Shown here one piece after another: positions 54,631 through 64,000 of a stretch of DNA of 64,000 nt. The notes beneath the pieces are model-generated. The model did no database searches. It was not told where the DNA came from and saw nothing but the letters and a program-made list of their open reading frames with translations. The translations under genes and the position numbers were made by a program. This DNA is from Daejeonella sp. Its GTDB lineage: Bacteria > Bacteroidota > Bacteroidia > Sphingobacteriales > Sphingobacteriaceae. Each line of letters opens with the position of its first letter. The stretch's first letter is position 1. The DNA is taken from assembly GCF_017495225.1 (NCBI RefSeq), contig NZ_JAFEIG010000031.1:23306-87305 (forward strand), in the 5' to 3' direction.

Positions 54631-57123
54631 TTATTGATTACCCATGTTTTGCTCACCTTGCTTCAAATCATCATTGCTCACGCCGCGCTTCTTCCTCGGT
54701 GCTTGCATAGTCATCTTACCAAAACGGTAGCTAAAGCTTGTCCCGAATGAACGGAAAGGAATAGAGAAATTACTTGCCTGAGTAAAATTACTTCCCAAAA
54801 TGCTTGAACGGAAGTTCTTTCTTTCATTAAAAGGATCAATAATGGTTAAACCGATACTTCCCTTTTTCTTCATAATTTCCTTCTTCATGCCAATATTCCA
54901 CATATTAAATGATGGATTCTTGCCTTGGGCAGTCCGGCGTGGCGAATTAGTAATCAAAAACGATTCTAAGGTTAATCCCTTAGGAAACACATAGGAAGCC
55001 ATGAAAAAACCGTTGTAAATCAATTGAGTAGATAAATTAGTATTCGCTACAGCTACACTATTATTCGTGTTGATATCATAAGTAAATGCATTGAAATTAC
55101 CTCTTAGGGTAAGTGGCTTAATCGGGTTAATCTGACCGAAGAAATTAAAACCTAGCGAATTATTATTCCCTACATTTCGGAAAGTGGTTTTAGAACCTAC
55201 TGCATTTGATCCTGAGTTTGGATCTACAACTGTAATTGGTATCACAAAACTTTCAATAATATCATTGGTACGACGATAATAAACCGAAGCATTTAAAACA
55301 GAAGTTTTTACAAACATTGAATAGTTGAACTCAATATTATGCGACAATTCTGGCCTTAATTCTGGATTTCCTTGCGATTGATTAAAGATATCCGCACTAT
55401 TCAAGAATGGGTTTAAGTAAAATAAACTCGGTCTCTGTAAACGCTGATTATAGCTAAATTTAATGGTTGAGAAATTTTTAAATGTTCTAGAAACAACAAA
55501 ACTTGGAACCAAATTATAATAACTACTGTTGAAAGGTGCAGCCGCAGCTCCTACAGATCTTGCATCACCCTGAATCTCTGTCCCCTCATAACGAGCACCT
55601 GCCCTAATGCCATACTTTTTGGCCAATGTAAAGCCAAATGTAGCGTATGCAGAATACACATCTTGATTATAGTCATAAATATAGGTACGGGCAGAAATTG
55701 GTGTAAATTGGCTGGTAGTCGAATTGAAGTTTCTGGTTTGATTATCACTCACAATATCTCTCAAAATACCTTTAACACCCGTTTCGAAAGTTACTTTCTT
55801 AAATGGATGGGTATAATCTACCTGAATAGTATTTTCGGTATTATCGGCATCATTATTACCATATTCATCAATAACAGTATTTGAAAAATCAGTAGAATAA
55901 TCGTTATTCTGCATGCTATTGGTAAACTGATAAGCTACCGAAATTTGCTGATCCTTCTTTTTGAATTTATGTAAAAAATCGCTACTCCAGTCAATGCCAT
56001 TCATATTCATCGAATTATCGGTTAAACGGGTAAAATTAACCGCAGCACCATTGAACATGTTTTGATTCAAGTTGAACCCATCAGCACCATTACTAAATCC
56101 CGACATACGAACATTGGAACTGATCGAATTAAAACTATTGAAATCATAATCCATTCCTAATGAACCATTTACAGCAAGGCGGTCGGTCTTACTCTCCCCG
56201 TTTTGAGTAATAATCTGACTTGCATCTGTATTTGAACGATTAAAGGTGAGAATACTTGTTTGTGGCCATGAGTAATAACCTCCTCCATTGGCGGTAAGGG
56301 CTAAGCGACCAGTTTTTGCGTTTAAATTTAAGTTTCCGCTGTTCTGGCGAGTACCTACTCCACCATTTACTGAACCACTCACACCAGCTAAATTATTCTT
56401 TTTAGTGATGATATTGATAATTCCAGAAGTCCCCTCTGCATCATATTTAGCTGATGGTGAAGTAATTACCTCCACATTTTTAATTTGATCAGCAGGAATA
56501 GCTTTTAGTGCATCGGCGATATTATTTGCCATTGCACCTGAAGGTTTACCATTGATTAACACTCGCACATTCTGACTTCCACGAAGGGAAACATTTCCCT
56601 CAAAATCAACTGATAGCAAAGGGACTTTACGAAGCACATCCGTTGCATTTCCACCAGCAATAGCAATATCCTGCTCAGCATTATACACCAATTTATCAAT
56701 CTTGTTTTCTATGATTGGGGTAGTTCCAGTAACAACCACCTCACTCAGCATACTTTGATTTGGCGATAAAAGAATACGTCCCAAATTTACATCAGGCTTA
56801 GCCGGCGTAGTCTTTACAGAGTCAATAATTTTAGTTTGATATCCTAAAAAGGCAATCGTAACACGATAAACTCCTGCCGCAATTTTATCTATTTTGAAGG
56901 CTCCCTTTTCATCTGTTAATGAGCCATTCGTTGTTTTAGTTGATCCTGTCCTGCCTAAAGAAACAGTAGCATAATCAATTGGTTTTGATGTTAATGAATC
57001 TATGATAGTACCTGTTATTCTGCCGGTTATAGCCGAAGAAGCTCCTGCACCACCACCCATGCCTTGTGCCGAAGCAAAATTGATACCCGTTATTAATGTT
57101 AAAATAAGTAAAATGTATTTCAT
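54631..57123 (-). CDS. TonB-dependent-receptor-like outer-membrane beta-barrel protein
   Basis: 830 residues from the ATG at 57123, which begins the signal peptide (MKYILLILTLITGINFASAQ); a longer in-frame start is rejected. Domains in order: glycine-rich linker, CarboxypepD_reg-like (ITGRITGTIIDSLTSKPIDYA, about aa 30-115), TonB plug (LSEVVVTGTTPIIENKIDKLVY, ... GSQNVRVLINGKPSGAM, about 125-230), then a barrel of the OMP_b-brl_3 type ending in RFGKM plus a short basic tail. Such proteins occur widely in Bacteroidota; the substrate is not evident. Downstream is the BtuF-like gene, separated by a terminator. Confidence 0.85.
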   Translation of the reverse strand: MKYILLILTLITGINFASAQGMGGGAGASSAITGRITGTIIDSLTSKPIDYATVSLGRTGSTKTTNGSLTDEKGAFKIDKIAAGVYRVTIAFLGYQTKIIDSVKTTPAKPDVNLGRILLSPNQSMLSEVVVTGTTPIIENKIDKLVYNAEQDIAIAGGNATDVLRKVPLLSVDFEGNVSLRGSQNVRVLINGKPSGAMANNIADALKAIPADQIKNVEVITSPSAKYDAEGTSGIINIITKKNNLAGVSGSVNGGVGTRQNSGNLNLNAKTGRLALTANGGGYYSWPQTSILTFNRSNTDASQIITQNGESKTDRLAVNGSLGMDYDFNSFNSISSNVRMSGFSNGADGFNLNQNMFNGAAVNFTRLTDNSMNMNGIDWSSDFLHKFKKKDQQISVAYQFTNSMQNNDYSTDFSNTVIDEYGNNDADNTENTIQVDYTHPFKKVTFETGVKGILRDIVSDNQTRNFNSTTSQFTPISARTYIYDYNQDVYSAYATFGFTLAKKYGIRAGARYEGTEIQGDARSVGAAAAPFNSSYYNLVPSFVVSRTFKNFSTIKFSYNQRLQRPSLFYLNPFLNSADIFNQSQGNPELRPELSHNIEFNYSMFVKTSVLNASVYYRRTNDIIESFVIPITVVDPNSGSNAVGSKTTFRNVGNNNSLGFNFFGQINPIKPLTLRGNFNAFTYDINTNNSVAVANTNLSTQLIYNGFFMASYVFPKGLTLESFLITNSPRRTAQGKNPSFNMWNIGMKKEIMKKKGSIGLTIIDPFNERKNFRSSILGSNFTQASNFSIPFRSFGTSFSYRFGKMTMQAPRKKRGVSNDDLKQGEQNMGNQ

Positions 57124-57247
57124 GTATTTGGTTTTATAGAAATTAGTCGCGAAAATACTCGCTTTGTTACAACAATTGAGACTCCAATTGTTAGTTGAAG
57201 GTAAAATCAATTGCAGCATAAATGTAGAAGCCATTTATACTGAAATT

Positions 57248-57284
57248 AAAAATTGAGGATGAAAAACTTTCACCCTCAATTTTT
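57248..57284 (-). terminator. Terminator of leuS
   Basis: AAAAATTGAGG (57248-57258) and CCTCAATTTTT (57274-57284) form an 11-bp stem; the T-run lies within the arm on the minus strand. It sits 8 bp after the leuS stop. Confidence 0.75.
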
Positions 57285-57291
57285 ACAATAT

Positions 57292-60084
57292 TTATATAAC
57301 TATGTTAATTATTTTATTTTTAACGAAAATAATTTTCTTAGGACTTTTGCCTTCTAAGTATTTTTTGAGATCTTCATTTGATAGTACAATCTCTTCTACC
57401 TCCGCCTGACTCAAGCTCAAAGAAATATTCAAGTTCATTCTAGTCTTGCCATTTACCGAAATTGGGTAAGAGAACTCATTTTCAACTAAATATTCCGGAT
57501 TAAATACAGGGTAATTAGCTACAGAAAGCGTACCTGGAGCATTTCCTAACAAGGTCCAAAGTTCTTCGGTAATATGAGGTGCATAAGATGCAAGCACAAT
57601 TACTAAATCCTGAATAATCTTTCTTTTATTACACTTTAGGTCGGTTAACTCATTCACACAAATCATAAAACTTGAAACCGAAGTATTGAATGAGAAGCGT
57701 TCAATATCTTCTTCTACCTTGCGGATGATTTTATGCAATGCTTTATATTCAGCTTTAGAAGGCTCATCATCAGACACGTTGAAATTAAAATCATCGTTAT
57801 GAGCTAGCTTCCAGAACTTACGTAAAAACTTAAATACTCCTTCAATACCATTGGTATTCCAAGGTTTACTTTGCTCTAGCGGACCGAGGAACATTTCGTA
57901 CATTCTCAAGGTATCGGCACCATAGCGTTCTACAATATCATCTGGACTAACCACATTGAATTTAGATTTCGACATCTTTTCAACTTCTACGCCACAGATG
58001 TATTTACCATTTTCAAGAATGAATTCAGCATTTGCAAATTCTGGTCTGAAAGCTTTAAACTTATCCAAATCCAAAATTTCGTTTTGCACGATATTTACAT
58101 CCACATGAAGTGCTGAGGTAGTATAATCAGATTTCAATCCATAGGATACAAATTTATTTGTCCCACGTCCATCGCCATCAATGATACGATACACAAAATT
58201 TGATCTTCCTTGGATCATTCCTTGGTTAATCAATTTTTTAAATGGCTCTTCCTCAACAACATATCCCCAGTCTTTCAGAAATTTATTCCAAAAACGGCTG
58301 TAAAGTAAATGTCCGGTTGCATGTTCAGATCCACCAATGTAAAGATCCACATCCTTCCAATAGGAAATAGCATCTGCCGGAGCAAATACATCCTTATTTC
58401 TATCTTCTTGGGATGCCATGTACCGATACCAATACCAGCTTGAGCCTGCCCATCCAGGCATGGTACTTAGCTCATATTCAAGCTCTCCCTTATATTTCCA
58501 ATTTTCTGCACGACCTAAAGGTGGCTCTCCACTTTCTGTAGGTAAATATTTATCTACTTCAGGTAATACAAGCGGTAAATCCTCTTGGGCGATTAAATGA
58601 GGCAATCCGTCTTTAAAATAAACGGGTACGGGTTCGCCCCAATAGCGCTGGCGACCGAAAATTGCATCGCGTAAGCGGAAATTTACTTTAGCTTTTCCTG
58701 CACCTAATTCTTCCAGCTTAGCAATCATTTTTGCTGTTGCTTCTTTATATTTTAGGCCATTTACAATGCCAGAATTAATATAATTACCTTCTTTTGTGGG
58801 ATCTGCTTGCACATCTAGATCTACTTGAGCATCAGAAATAGCAATGATTGGTAATCCGAATTTTGTTGCAAAAAGCCAGTCGCGTTGATCACCAGAAGGC
58901 ACAGCCATTACAGCACCGGTTCCATAACCAGCAAGTACATAATCGGCAATCCAAACTGGAATAGCTTCTCCACTTATTGGGTGCTTGGCATAACTACCGG
59001 TAAAGGCACCCGAGACGGTCTTGGTATCCGCCATACGGTCGAGTTCCGATTTTTTCTTGGTTTGCGCAATATAATTTTGAATTTCTTGTTTTTGACCTTC
59101 AGTAGTTAATCCCTCAACAAGCTCATTTTCAGGTGCTAATACCAAAAATGTTGTTCCGTATAAAGTATCAACACGAGTAGTAAACACCTCAATATAAGCA
59201 TCTCCAACTAGTTCGAAACGCACTAAAGCACCCACACTTTTGCCAATCCAATTGCGCTGCATTTCCTTTAAAGGATCTGGCCAATCAATAGTATCCAAAC
59301 CTTGGATTAAACGATCCGCATAAGCGGTAATACGCATACTCCACTGCATCATTTTCTTTTGCTCAACGGGATGACCGCCACGCTCCGAATAACCATCCTT
59401 CACCTCATCATTGGCAAGAACAGTCCCTAATGCAGGGCACCAATTCACAGTACTTTCACGTAAATAAGTCAGGCGATATTTTAAAATTTCTTTCTGCTTT
59501 TCACTATCAGATTTCGAGTTCCACTCTTGGGCAGTAAAGCTCTCCACATCATCATCACAAACTGCTCTTAATCCAGAAGAACCCGATTTCTCAAATTTCT
59601 TAATGAGCTCCTCAATATTTTCTGCCTTATCACTTTCAAGGTTATACCAAGAATTAAATAAAAGCATAAATACCCATTGAGTCCACTTATAATAGCCTGG
59701 ATCACTGGTTCTTACCTCCCTACTCCAATCGAATGAAAAGCCCAAATTATCAAGCTGTTCGCGATAGCGATTGATATTGGTTTCGGTAGTAATTGCAGGG
59801 TGCTGCCCTGTTTGAATAGCATATTGTTCAGCAGGTAATCCGAAAGAATCGTATCCCATGGGATGCAAAACATTAAAGCCTTTTAAACGTTTATAACGTG
59901 AAAAAATATCGGAAGCAATATATCCTAGTGGGTGTCCAACATGCAGGCCTGCACCTGAAGGGTAAGGAAACATATCCAAAACGTAGTATTTTGGTTTATC
60001 CGAAGAATTTTCAACTTTAAAAGTTTGATTTTCGGCCCAAAATTTTTGCCACTTCTTTTCTATATCTCTGAATTGATAATCCAT
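57292..60084 (-). CDS. leuS: Leucyl-tRNA synthetase
   Basis: 930 residues, class I synthetase. [21 protein letters not shown] (HIGH-type motif, about aa 40-60) and [22 protein letters not shown] (KMSKS). The CP1 editing domain ([29 protein letters not shown]), the [16 protein letters not shown] zinc-like region, and the C-terminal anticodon-binding domain are complete. It charges tRNA-Leu in the cytoplasm. An insert rich in charged residues lies at about 150-200, as usual in Bacteroidota. Confidence 0.97.
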   Translation of the reverse strand: MDYQFRDIEKKWQKFWAENQTFKVENSSDKPKYYVLDMFPYPSGAGLHVGHPLGYIASDIFSRYKRLKGFNVLHPMGYDSFGLPAEQYAIQTGQHPAITTETNINRYREQLDNLGFSFDWSREVRTSDPGYYKWTQWVFMLLFNSWYNLESDKAENIEELIKKFEKSGSSGLRAVCDDDVESFTAQEWNSKSDSEKQKEILKYRLTYLRESTVNWCPALGTVLANDEVKDGYSERGGHPVEQKKMMQWSMRITAYADRLIQGLDTIDWPDPLKEMQRNWIGKSVGALVRFELVGDAYIEVFTTRVDTLYGTTFLVLAPENELVEGLTTEGQKQEIQNYIAQTKKKSELDRMADTKTVSGAFTGSYAKHPISGEAIPVWIADYVLAGYGTGAVMAVPSGDQRDWLFATKFGLPIIAISDAQVDLDVQADPTKEGNYINSGIVNGLKYKEATAKMIAKLEELGAGKAKVNFRLRDAIFGRQRYWGEPVPVYFKDGLPHLIAQEDLPLVLPEVDKYLPTESGEPPLGRAENWKYKGELEYELSTMPGWAGSSWYWYRYMASQEDRNKDVFAPADAISYWKDVDLYIGGSEHATGHLLYSRFWNKFLKDWGYVVEEEPFKKLINQGMIQGRSNFVYRIIDGDGRGTNKFVSYGLKSDYTTSALHVDVNIVQNEILDLDKFKAFRPEFANAEFILENGKYICGVEVEKMSKSKFNVVSPDDIVERYGADTLRMYEMFLGPLEQSKPWNTNGIEGVFKFLRKFWKLAHNDDFNFNVSDDEPSKAEYKALHKIIRKVEEDIERFSFNTSVSSFMICVNELTDLKCNKRKIIQDLVIVLASYAPHITEELWTLLGNAPGTLSVANYPVFNPEYLVENEFSYPISVNGKTRMNLNISLSLSQAEVEEIVLSNEDLKKYLEGKSPKKIIFVKNKIINIVI

Positions 60085-60280
60085 TGTTAAATAATAAGTC
60101 GCAAAAATACTAAAATATACGGTTTTTGGGAATGGAAAGCTGCATCAAATTCCATTTCAGAGCCTTTTAGGGGCTAATTATATTTTTTTAACAAAGTTTA
60201 ACGGCTAAATAAGGTCAGATAAACGCATATTCTTTACCTTTACAGCTGAAATCTTTATTTTAGTACCATAATATTTACTC

Positions 60281-61159
60281 ATGGAAGAATTTGAAAGTAG
60301 CAACTCAAGCCGAAAAACTAAAACTCTTTACGTTTCTACCGTAATTAGTATTGCTTTGGTATTATTGATGACGGGTTTATTGGGACTGATTTTAGTGCAT
60401 GCAAAAAACCTTTCCATATATGTTAAGGAGAATATTGTACTTAATATTATTGTGAATGAAGGGGCTAAAGAAGTAGATATCACTGCGCTGCAAAAGCAAT
60501 TGAACTCAGACCCTTATGTTCTAAAAACACAATACGTTAGTAAAGAATTAGCAGCTCGAAATTTAACCAAAGATTTGGGGGAAGATTTCGTTGACTTTCT
60601 AGGATATAACCCACTTTTATCATCAATAGATGTGTATTTAAAGGCCGATTATGCCAATAATGAAAGTATTCAACAATTTACTGCAAAAATCAATAAAAAC
60701 CCTTTAGTCAAGGAGGTTGTCTATCAAAAATCATTGATTGACATGGTGAATCAAAATATTCAGGGCATCGGATTAGTTATTTTAGCCTTTGCGGCAATTT
60801 TACTAATTATTGCGGTTGCATTAATAAATAATACGATCCGATTAGCAATCTATTCGCAACGTTTCCTAATAAAAAGTATGCAGCTGGTGGGTGCAACAAG
60901 AAACTTTATCCGTAAGCCATTTTTAAGTATTGGAATTATCCACGGACTTTTAGGTGCTCTAATTGCGATTATTTTATTGCTCATTACACTTTATGTAGCT
61001 CAGCAGCAAGTTCCTGAAATGGTCATCCTTCGCGATTGGTTCGAATTTAGCATGGTCTTTTTTGGGGTAATTATCTTAGGCGTACTAATTTCAGGCCTAA
61101 GCACCTATTTTGCAGTGAGCAAATTCTTACGTTTAAAAATTTACGATCTTTATAAATAA
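60281..61159 (+). CDS. ftsX: Cell division protein FtsX
   Basis: 292 residues, four membrane segments (about aa 20-43, 170-192, 221-243, 262-284). KTLYVSTVISIALVLLMTGLLGLI, NIVLNIIVNEGAKEVDI, and the FtsX core QRFLIKSMQLVGATRNFIRKPFL are typical. With FtsE it controls peptidoglycan hydrolysis at the septum. First gene of the ftsX-DUF3098-uppP-truB-ribF cluster; its stop overlaps the next start as TAATG. Confidence 0.93.
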   Translation: MEEFESSNSSRKTKTLYVSTVISIALVLLMTGLLGLILVHAKNLSIYVKENIVLNIIVNEGAKEVDITALQKQLNSDPYVLKTQYVSKELAARNLTKDLGEDFVDFLGYNPLLSSIDVYLKADYANNESIQQFTAKINKNPLVKEVVYQKSLIDMVNQNIQGIGLVILAFAAILLIIAVALINNTIRLAIYSQRFLIKSMQLVGATRNFIRKPFLSIGIIHGLLGALIAIILLLITLYVAQQQVPEMVILRDWFEFSMVFFGVIILGVLISGLSTYFAVSKFLRLKIYDLYK

Positions 61160-61395
61160 TGACACAAAAAACAACACCCACAAAAGAAAGTCAGAACGAA
61201 ACATTCGTTTTCGGAAAAACAAATTATCGCTTGTTAATTTTAAGCATTTTATTGGTTGTTAGCGGATTTATTTTAATGATCGGCGAAACTGATATTTACG
61301 AGTTCAGAAAGATTGTTCTTGCCCCTATCGTTGTCTTGGCAGGCTTTGGATTAGGTTTTGTAGCAATTCTTAAAAAACCCGCACAAGAAAAATAA
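61159..61395 (+). CDS. DUF3098 membrane protein
   Basis: 78 residues with two membrane helices (about aa 25-43 and 50-70) and the family pattern [25 protein letters not shown] then [15 protein letters not shown]. Function unknown; conserved between ftsX and uppP in Bacteroidota. Both its start and its stop overlap neighbours as TAATG. Confidence 0.85.
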   Translation: MTQKTTPTKESQNETFVFGKTNYRLLILSILLVVSGFILMIGETDIYEFRKIVLAPIVVLAGFGLGFVAILKKPAQEK

Positions 61396-62189
61396 TGAAT
61401 CTATTTCAGGCGATCATTCTGGCCATTATTGAAGGCCTGACTGAATTTTTACCGGTATCTTCTACCGGTCACATGATTATTGGGTCTTCTATCATGGGGA
61501 TTCAATCGAATGAATTTGTGAAGCTATTTACAGTTGCAATCCAATTAGGAGCAATTCTATCTGTAATTGTGCTTTATTTCAAGCATTTCTTTCAATCAGT
61601 AGGTTTCTATTTTAAACTTTTAGTAGCATTCCTTCCGGCTGTATTTTTCGGACTCCTTTTAAGCGATAAAATAGACCAATTGCTCGAAAGTCCGCTAGGC
61701 GTTGCCATTGCCCTCCTAATTGGTGGAATAATCCTATTATTTGTAGACAAGTGGTTTAAAGATGGTACCATTGACAACCCAAATGACATTTCTTATAATA
61801 CTGCGTTAAAAATCGGTTTGTTTCAATGTATTTCTATGATACCTGGTACTTCCAGATCTGCCGCTACCATTGTTGGGGGAATGTCGCAGCGACTAACAAG
61901 AAAAGCGGCAGCGGAATTTTCATTTTTCCTGGCTGTTCCCACCATGTTTGGAGCAACAAGCAAGAAATTATACGATTTTTATAAAAATGGATTCGAAATT
62001 AGTAGTGAGCAAGTAAATCTTCTAATTATTGGAAACATAGTTGCCTTTATCGTAGCCATGCTTGCCATCAAATATTTTATTACCTTCTTGCAAACTCAAG
62101 GATTCCGCATCTTTGGTTGGTACCGCATCATTGTTGGAGGCATTATCCTTATTCTGCTTCTTTCAGGCTATGACCTTCACGTTATCTAA
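61395..62189 (+). CDS. uppP: Undecaprenyl-diphosphatase
   Basis: 264 residues, about eight membrane segments. Active-site motifs [18 protein letters not shown] (aa 12-29) and [16 protein letters not shown]. It recycles undecaprenyl pyrophosphate, the lipid carrier for cell-wall synthesis, and gives bacitracin resistance. Coupled to DUF3098 and truB by TAATG overlaps. Confidence 0.96.
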   Translation: MNLFQAIILAIIEGLTEFLPVSSTGHMIIGSSIMGIQSNEFVKLFTVAIQLGAILSVIVLYFKHFFQSVGFYFKLLVAFLPAVFFGLLLSDKIDQLLESPLGVAIALLIGGIILLFVDKWFKDGTIDNPNDISYNTALKIGLFQCISMIPGTSRSAATIVGGMSQRLTRKAAAEFSFFLAVPTMFGATSKKLYDFYKNGFEISSEQVNLLIIGNIVAFIVAMLAIKYFITFLQTQGFRIFGWYRIIVGGIILILLLSGYDLHVI

Positions 62190-62914
62190 TGGAGAACAAT
62201 AAGGTCAAAGAATTCCCGGAATTCAATTTTGCTGAAGGTGAGATGCTTCTTATCAATAAGCCCTACTCGTGGACAAGCTTTGATGTGGTGGGAAAAATCA
62301 GAAATTCTTTCAAGCCATTAAAGCTAAAAGTGGGCCATGCAGGCACGCTAGACCCTCTAGCTAGCGGCTTACTCATAATTTGTACAGGAAAGTTCACCAA
62401 AAAGATTGATGAATTTCAAGCTCAAGAAAAAGAATATACCGGTACGATGATACTGGGGGCAGGAACACCATCCTATGATATGGAGACTGAAGTGGATGAA
62501 ACTTACGATATCAGCGATATAAATGAGGATATGATTAAGGCAAATACCCTACAGTTTATTGGCGATATTGAACAGTTTCCACCTGCACATTCGGCTATTA
62601 AGGTTGGTGGTGAGCGACTTTATATGAAGGCTCGCAGAGGTGAATTTGTGGAGCTAAGATCGCGAAGTGTGAGCATCCGCGAATTTGAAATAACACGTAT
62701 TGAACTGCCGGAAATTGATTTTAGAGTGGTTTGTAGCAAAGGGACTTACATTCGTTCTTTGGTGCATGATTTTGGAAGAGCAATGGGTAATTTGGCTTAT
62801 TTGAGTGCATTACGCCGGACAAAAAGCGGGGATTATCATGTACATAATGCATTTGAAGTAATGGAACTCGTAAATCACATCCGCCAATTGAAAGAACAGG
62901 GAACCTTAAAATAA
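62189..62914 (+). CDS. truB: tRNA pseudouridine(55) synthase
   Basis: 241 residues. Catalytic Asp55 in GHAGTLDPLASGLL; also KEYTGTMILGAGTPSYD, FPPAHSAIKVGGERLYMKAR, and CSKGTYIRSLVHDFG. Modifies U55 in the T loop of tRNAs. Lies between uppP (TAATG overlap) and ribF. Confidence 0.96.
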   Translation: MENNKVKEFPEFNFAEGEMLLINKPYSWTSFDVVGKIRNSFKPLKLKVGHAGTLDPLASGLLIICTGKFTKKIDEFQAQEKEYTGTMILGAGTPSYDMETEVDETYDISDINEDMIKANTLQFIGDIEQFPPAHSAIKVGGERLYMKARRGEFVELRSRSVSIREFEITRIELPEIDFRVVCSKGTYIRSLVHDFGRAMGNLAYLSALRRTKSGDYHVHNAFEVMELVNHIRQLKEQGTLK

Positions 62915-62941
62915 TTTTTAATTTTGCCTGTCATCAGCAAT

Positions 62942-63919
62942 ATGAAAATCTACACCCACATCGACGAATTTAAGCAGATTAAAAATGCGGTGCTAACCAT
63001 CGGCACTTTTGACGGGGTTCATATTGGGCATCAAAAAATAATCAGCCGACTAAAAGAAGTTGCTCAAAAAAAAGGCGGTGAAACTGTTATTCTTACTTTT
63101 TTTCCGCATCCGCGGATGATATTGCACCCCGATGATTTGAATATCAAGCTGATTAGTACGATGGACGAGAAAGCGGAATTAATGAAAAATCTGGGTATTG
63201 ATCACCTAATAATCACCCCTTTTACTCGCGATTTCTCCAATTTAAATCCCCAAGAATATATAAAAGATATTCTCGTAGAAAAAATTGGCACCACCCATAT
63301 CATTATTGGATATGACCATCGTTTTGGTAAAGATCGTAGTGGCGGATTAGCAGAACTGCAAAATTATGCATCGGAATTTGGATATGAAGTTGAGGAGATT
63401 CCGGAGCAAGATATTGATGATGTGGCCATTAGCTCCACAAAAATCAGAAATGCACTCCTTAGTGGTGATGTAAAAACAGCAGAAAATTTTCTAGGCTATC
63501 CCTTTCACCTCAGTGGTAAAGTAATTAAAGGAGATCAAATTGGAAGAACAATAGGCTTCCCTACTGCAAACTTATTTATTGAAGAAAACTATAAGCTAAT
63601 TCCAAGTGATGGTATTTATGCCGTTAGTGTAGATTTTAAAAGCGGCCAATTAAAAGATAAAAGCGCCAAAGGGATGGCTTATATCGGCCACCGACCCACA
63701 ATTAATGGCATGAGCCGAAATATCGAAGTCAATATTTTTGATTTCAACGAAGATATTTATGGTGAAACCATCCGTTTAAATTTCCTGAAATATTTGCGTG
63801 ACGACCAAAAATTCAATTCCCTGGATGAATTGAAAGAGCAATTGGGGAAGGATGAGGTAGGGGCGCGAATTGTAGGGACAGGTCGCGACCTGTCCTCCAG
63901 CCATATTAATTGCAAATAA
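62942..63919 (+). CDS. ribF: Riboflavin kinase / FAD synthetase with repeat-derived C-terminus
   Basis: 325 residues from the ATG at 62942; an upstream TTG is rejected. N-terminal FMN adenylyltransferase: LTIGTFDGVHIGHQKII, FFPHPRMIL, IIGYDHRFGKDRSG, ISSTKIRNALLSGDV. C-terminal riboflavin kinase: GDQIGRTIGFPTANL, DGIYAVSV, GMAYIGHRPTING, NIFDFNEDIYGE, and LKYLRDDQKFNSLDELKEQL. It converts riboflavin to FMN and FAD. The last residues (VGTGRDLSS) are encoded by the 20-bp palindrome at 63876-63895 and are unlike the family, so the end of the gene has been altered by repeat insertion. Confidence 0.94.
   Translation: MKIYTHIDEFKQIKNAVLTIGTFDGVHIGHQKIISRLKEVAQKKGGETVILTFFPHPRMILHPDDLNIKLISTMDEKAELMKNLGIDHLIITPFTRDFSNLNPQEYIKDILVEKIGTTHIIIGYDHRFGKDRSGGLAELQNYASEFGYEVEEIPEQDIDDVAISSTKIRNALLSGDVKTAENFLGYPFHLSGKVIKGDQIGRTIGFPTANLFIEENYKLIPSDGIYAVSVDFKSGQLKDKSAKGMAYIGHRPTINGMSRNIEVNIFDFNEDIYGETIRLNFLKYLRDDQKFNSLDELKEQLGKDEVGARIVGTGRDLSSSHINCK
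63876..63895. repeat. 20-bp palindrome inside the 3' end of ribF
   Basis: GGACAGGTCGCGACCTGTCC, identical to the perfect copy at 31567-31586. It lies in frame within ribF, 24 bp before its stop codon. Confidence 0.9.
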
Positions 63920-63985
63920 TTTTATTTGATATCTATCGTAATCTACAACAACATATTCGAATTAAATATATTTGTTTTTTGAAGA

Positions 63986-64000
63986 GGACAGGTCGCGACC
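63986..64000. repeat. Palindrome copy cut by the right edge
   Basis: GGACAGGTCGCGACC, the first 15 bp of the same palindrome, 110 bp after the copy inside ribF. The remainder lies outside the window. Confidence 0.85.

Overview
The window looks like chromosomal DNA from a member of the Bacteroidota, most likely the Sphingobacteriaceae (Pedobacter-like). The evidence is low G+C, several TAnnTTTG-type -7 boxes, no clear Shine-Dalgarno sequences, and two proteins with the gliding-motility (type B) C-terminal sorting domain of the type IX secretion system. The Bacteroidota-specific small protein DUF4295 sits beside rpmB and rpmG, and the house-keeping clusters rpmB-rpmG-DUF4295-ftsY-rimO-bshC, parA-parB-DUF5683-dapB-lepB and ftsX-DUF3098-uppP-truB-ribF are present. 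No rRNA, tRNA, CRISPR array, transposase or phage gene was recognised.

Layout. 1-11529: two surface or secreted proteins on the minus strand. One is a giant protein of more than 2,885 residues, cut by the left edge, with FG-GAP, CARDB-like, discoidin-like and thrombospondin-type-3 modules. The other is an 812-residue type IX cargo. 11.9-24 kb: accessory metabolism, with a fatty acid hydroxylase/sterol desaturase, DUF2452, a putative secreted glycosidase, an M24 aminopeptidase, an ACR3 arsenite pump coupled to a metallophosphoesterase, a sialate O-acetylesterase-like enzyme and an amidohydrolase. 24-35.5 kb: katG, DUF2911, a second type IX cargo, surE-lpxB, a lipoprotein peptidase, CsbD and acs. 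35.7-41.7 kb: ribosomal and translation genes, ftsY, rimO, bshC and an Ldh_2 dehydrogenase. 41.9-45.5 kb: a DUF3050 protein and a large macroglobulin/TonB-plug protein.

46.0-48.6 kb holds the most unusual locus. A 47-codon gene encodes a peptide with a double-glycine leader and a 22-residue Trp-rich hydrophobic core. An intrinsic terminator follows it. Then come an outer-membrane beta-barrel protein, a CarbopepD_reg-type periplasmic protein and a stand-alone, membrane-anchored C39 (bacteriocin-processing type) peptidase with an intact Cys/His/Asp triad but no ABC transporter. I read this as a possible undescribed exported-peptide system, either antimicrobial or signalling. 48.6-64 kb is mostly conserved core: lepB, dapB, parAB, a flavin reductase, a BtuF-like protein, a TonB-type receptor, leuS, and the ftsX-to-ribF cluster joined by three TAATG stop/start overlaps.

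Intergenic regions carry many short palindromic and word-like repeats. Two have entered the 3' ends of genes: a 20-bp palindrome supplies part of the C-terminus of RibF, and an inverted repeat supplies the last residues of the CsbD protein. All calls are by reading; no database search, structure prediction or composition calculation was run.
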